In this document: one piece after another, positions 63,926 to 64,000 of the stretch
Position numbering within the stretch: position 1 is the stretch's first letter
Layout of the letters: each line of letters starts with the position of its first letter
NCBI RefSeq assembly: GCF_948329825.1
Contig: NZ_CAOJCM010000005.1
Span: 124,001-188,000, forward strand
Origin: Paenibacillus sp. JJ-100
Lineage (GTDB): Bacteria; Bacillota; Bacilli; Paenibacillales; Paenibacillaceae
Reading direction: 5' to 3'
Length of the DNA: 64,000 bases
Translations under genes and position numbers: made by a program
Notes under the pieces: generated by a model
Databases searched by the model: none
Told to the model about the DNA's origin: nothing
The model's input: the letters and a program-made list of their open reading frames with translations, nothing else

Positions 63926-64000
63926 CTAGTGTGCAAAGCGGCTTTTTTGGTGCTCGGGTAGACGCTCCGGTCGTGGAATGCCCTTTGGATCGCCATTACC
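63926..64000 (-). CDS. sdhA: succinate dehydrogenase flavoprotein subunit, 3' end only
   Basis: Only the last 24 codons are inside the window, reading GNGDPKGIPRPERLPEHQKS then RFAH and TAG at 63926-63928. This matches the conserved SdhA C-terminus of Gram-positive bacteria, and the operon order sdhA-sdhB agrees. Confidence 0.85.
   Translation of the reverse strand, partial: GNGDPKGIPRPERLPEHQKSRFAH

Overview
The window looks like chromosomal DNA of a spore-forming Gram-positive bacterium, most likely Paenibacillus or a close relative. The support is moderate GC content, strong AGGAGG ribosome sites, GTG and TTG starts, spore proteins (CgeB-type glycosyltransferases, a YheC/D ATP-grasp protein, a YjcZ-type peptide), an Ecs transporter and a Gram-positive succinate dehydrogenase. 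This is inferred from gene content; no species marker was seen. Most genes lie on the minus strand. No rRNA, tRNA, CRISPR array or insertion sequence was recognised.

Layout. 1-6217 (minus): first part of a glycosylation locus, with a UDP-GlcNAc 2-epimerase cut by the window edge, a GT4 glycosyltransferase with a very basic tail, two CgeB-family proteins, a small basic protein with [GA][YF]xx repeats, and three small helical proteins. 6465-9936: a hypothetical gene, then modB-modA with a divergent YvgK-like regulator; no modC is present. 9974-20879: a complete staphylopine-type metallophore locus (cntK-L-M-A-B-C-D-F-E) behind a sigma-A promoter with a near-consensus Zur box, followed by a CobW-family GTPase. 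21123-29716: a probable organosulfur-scavenging locus (M20 hydrolase, LysR regulator, FMN reductase, oligopeptide-type ABC importer lacking ATPases, flavin monooxygenase, glutaredoxin-like protein). 29952-30398: a small lipoprotein gene broken by one in-frame TAG. 30731-37764: second part of the glycosylation locus (five glycosyltransferases and a sugar-nucleotidyltransferase). 38336-39898: a secreted M4 metalloprotease. 40109-45172: a 1687-residue protein built of about 127 decapeptide repeats, including a perfect 480-bp tandem duplication. 45525-52955: YheC/D protein, phosphatidylserine decarboxylase, a 39-codon Arg-rich ORF, AraC and MocR regulators, a PNPOx-like protein, an aminotransferase and a YjcZ-type peptide. 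53111-64000: ecsAB with a DEAD-box helicase, SDR, CheX, LysR, histidinol-phosphatase, GNAT, two metallophosphoesterases, and sdhB with the end of sdhA.

The candidate novel system is the spore-surface locus. At least five of its proteins share a very basic stretch followed by a short Y/F-x-x-G segment, regardless of which catalytic fold follows. The giant decapeptide protein next to it, with a C-terminal WIAAG-type domain, is a plausible fibre that these enzymes could decorate. That functional link is inference; the shared module and the repeat architecture are directly visible.
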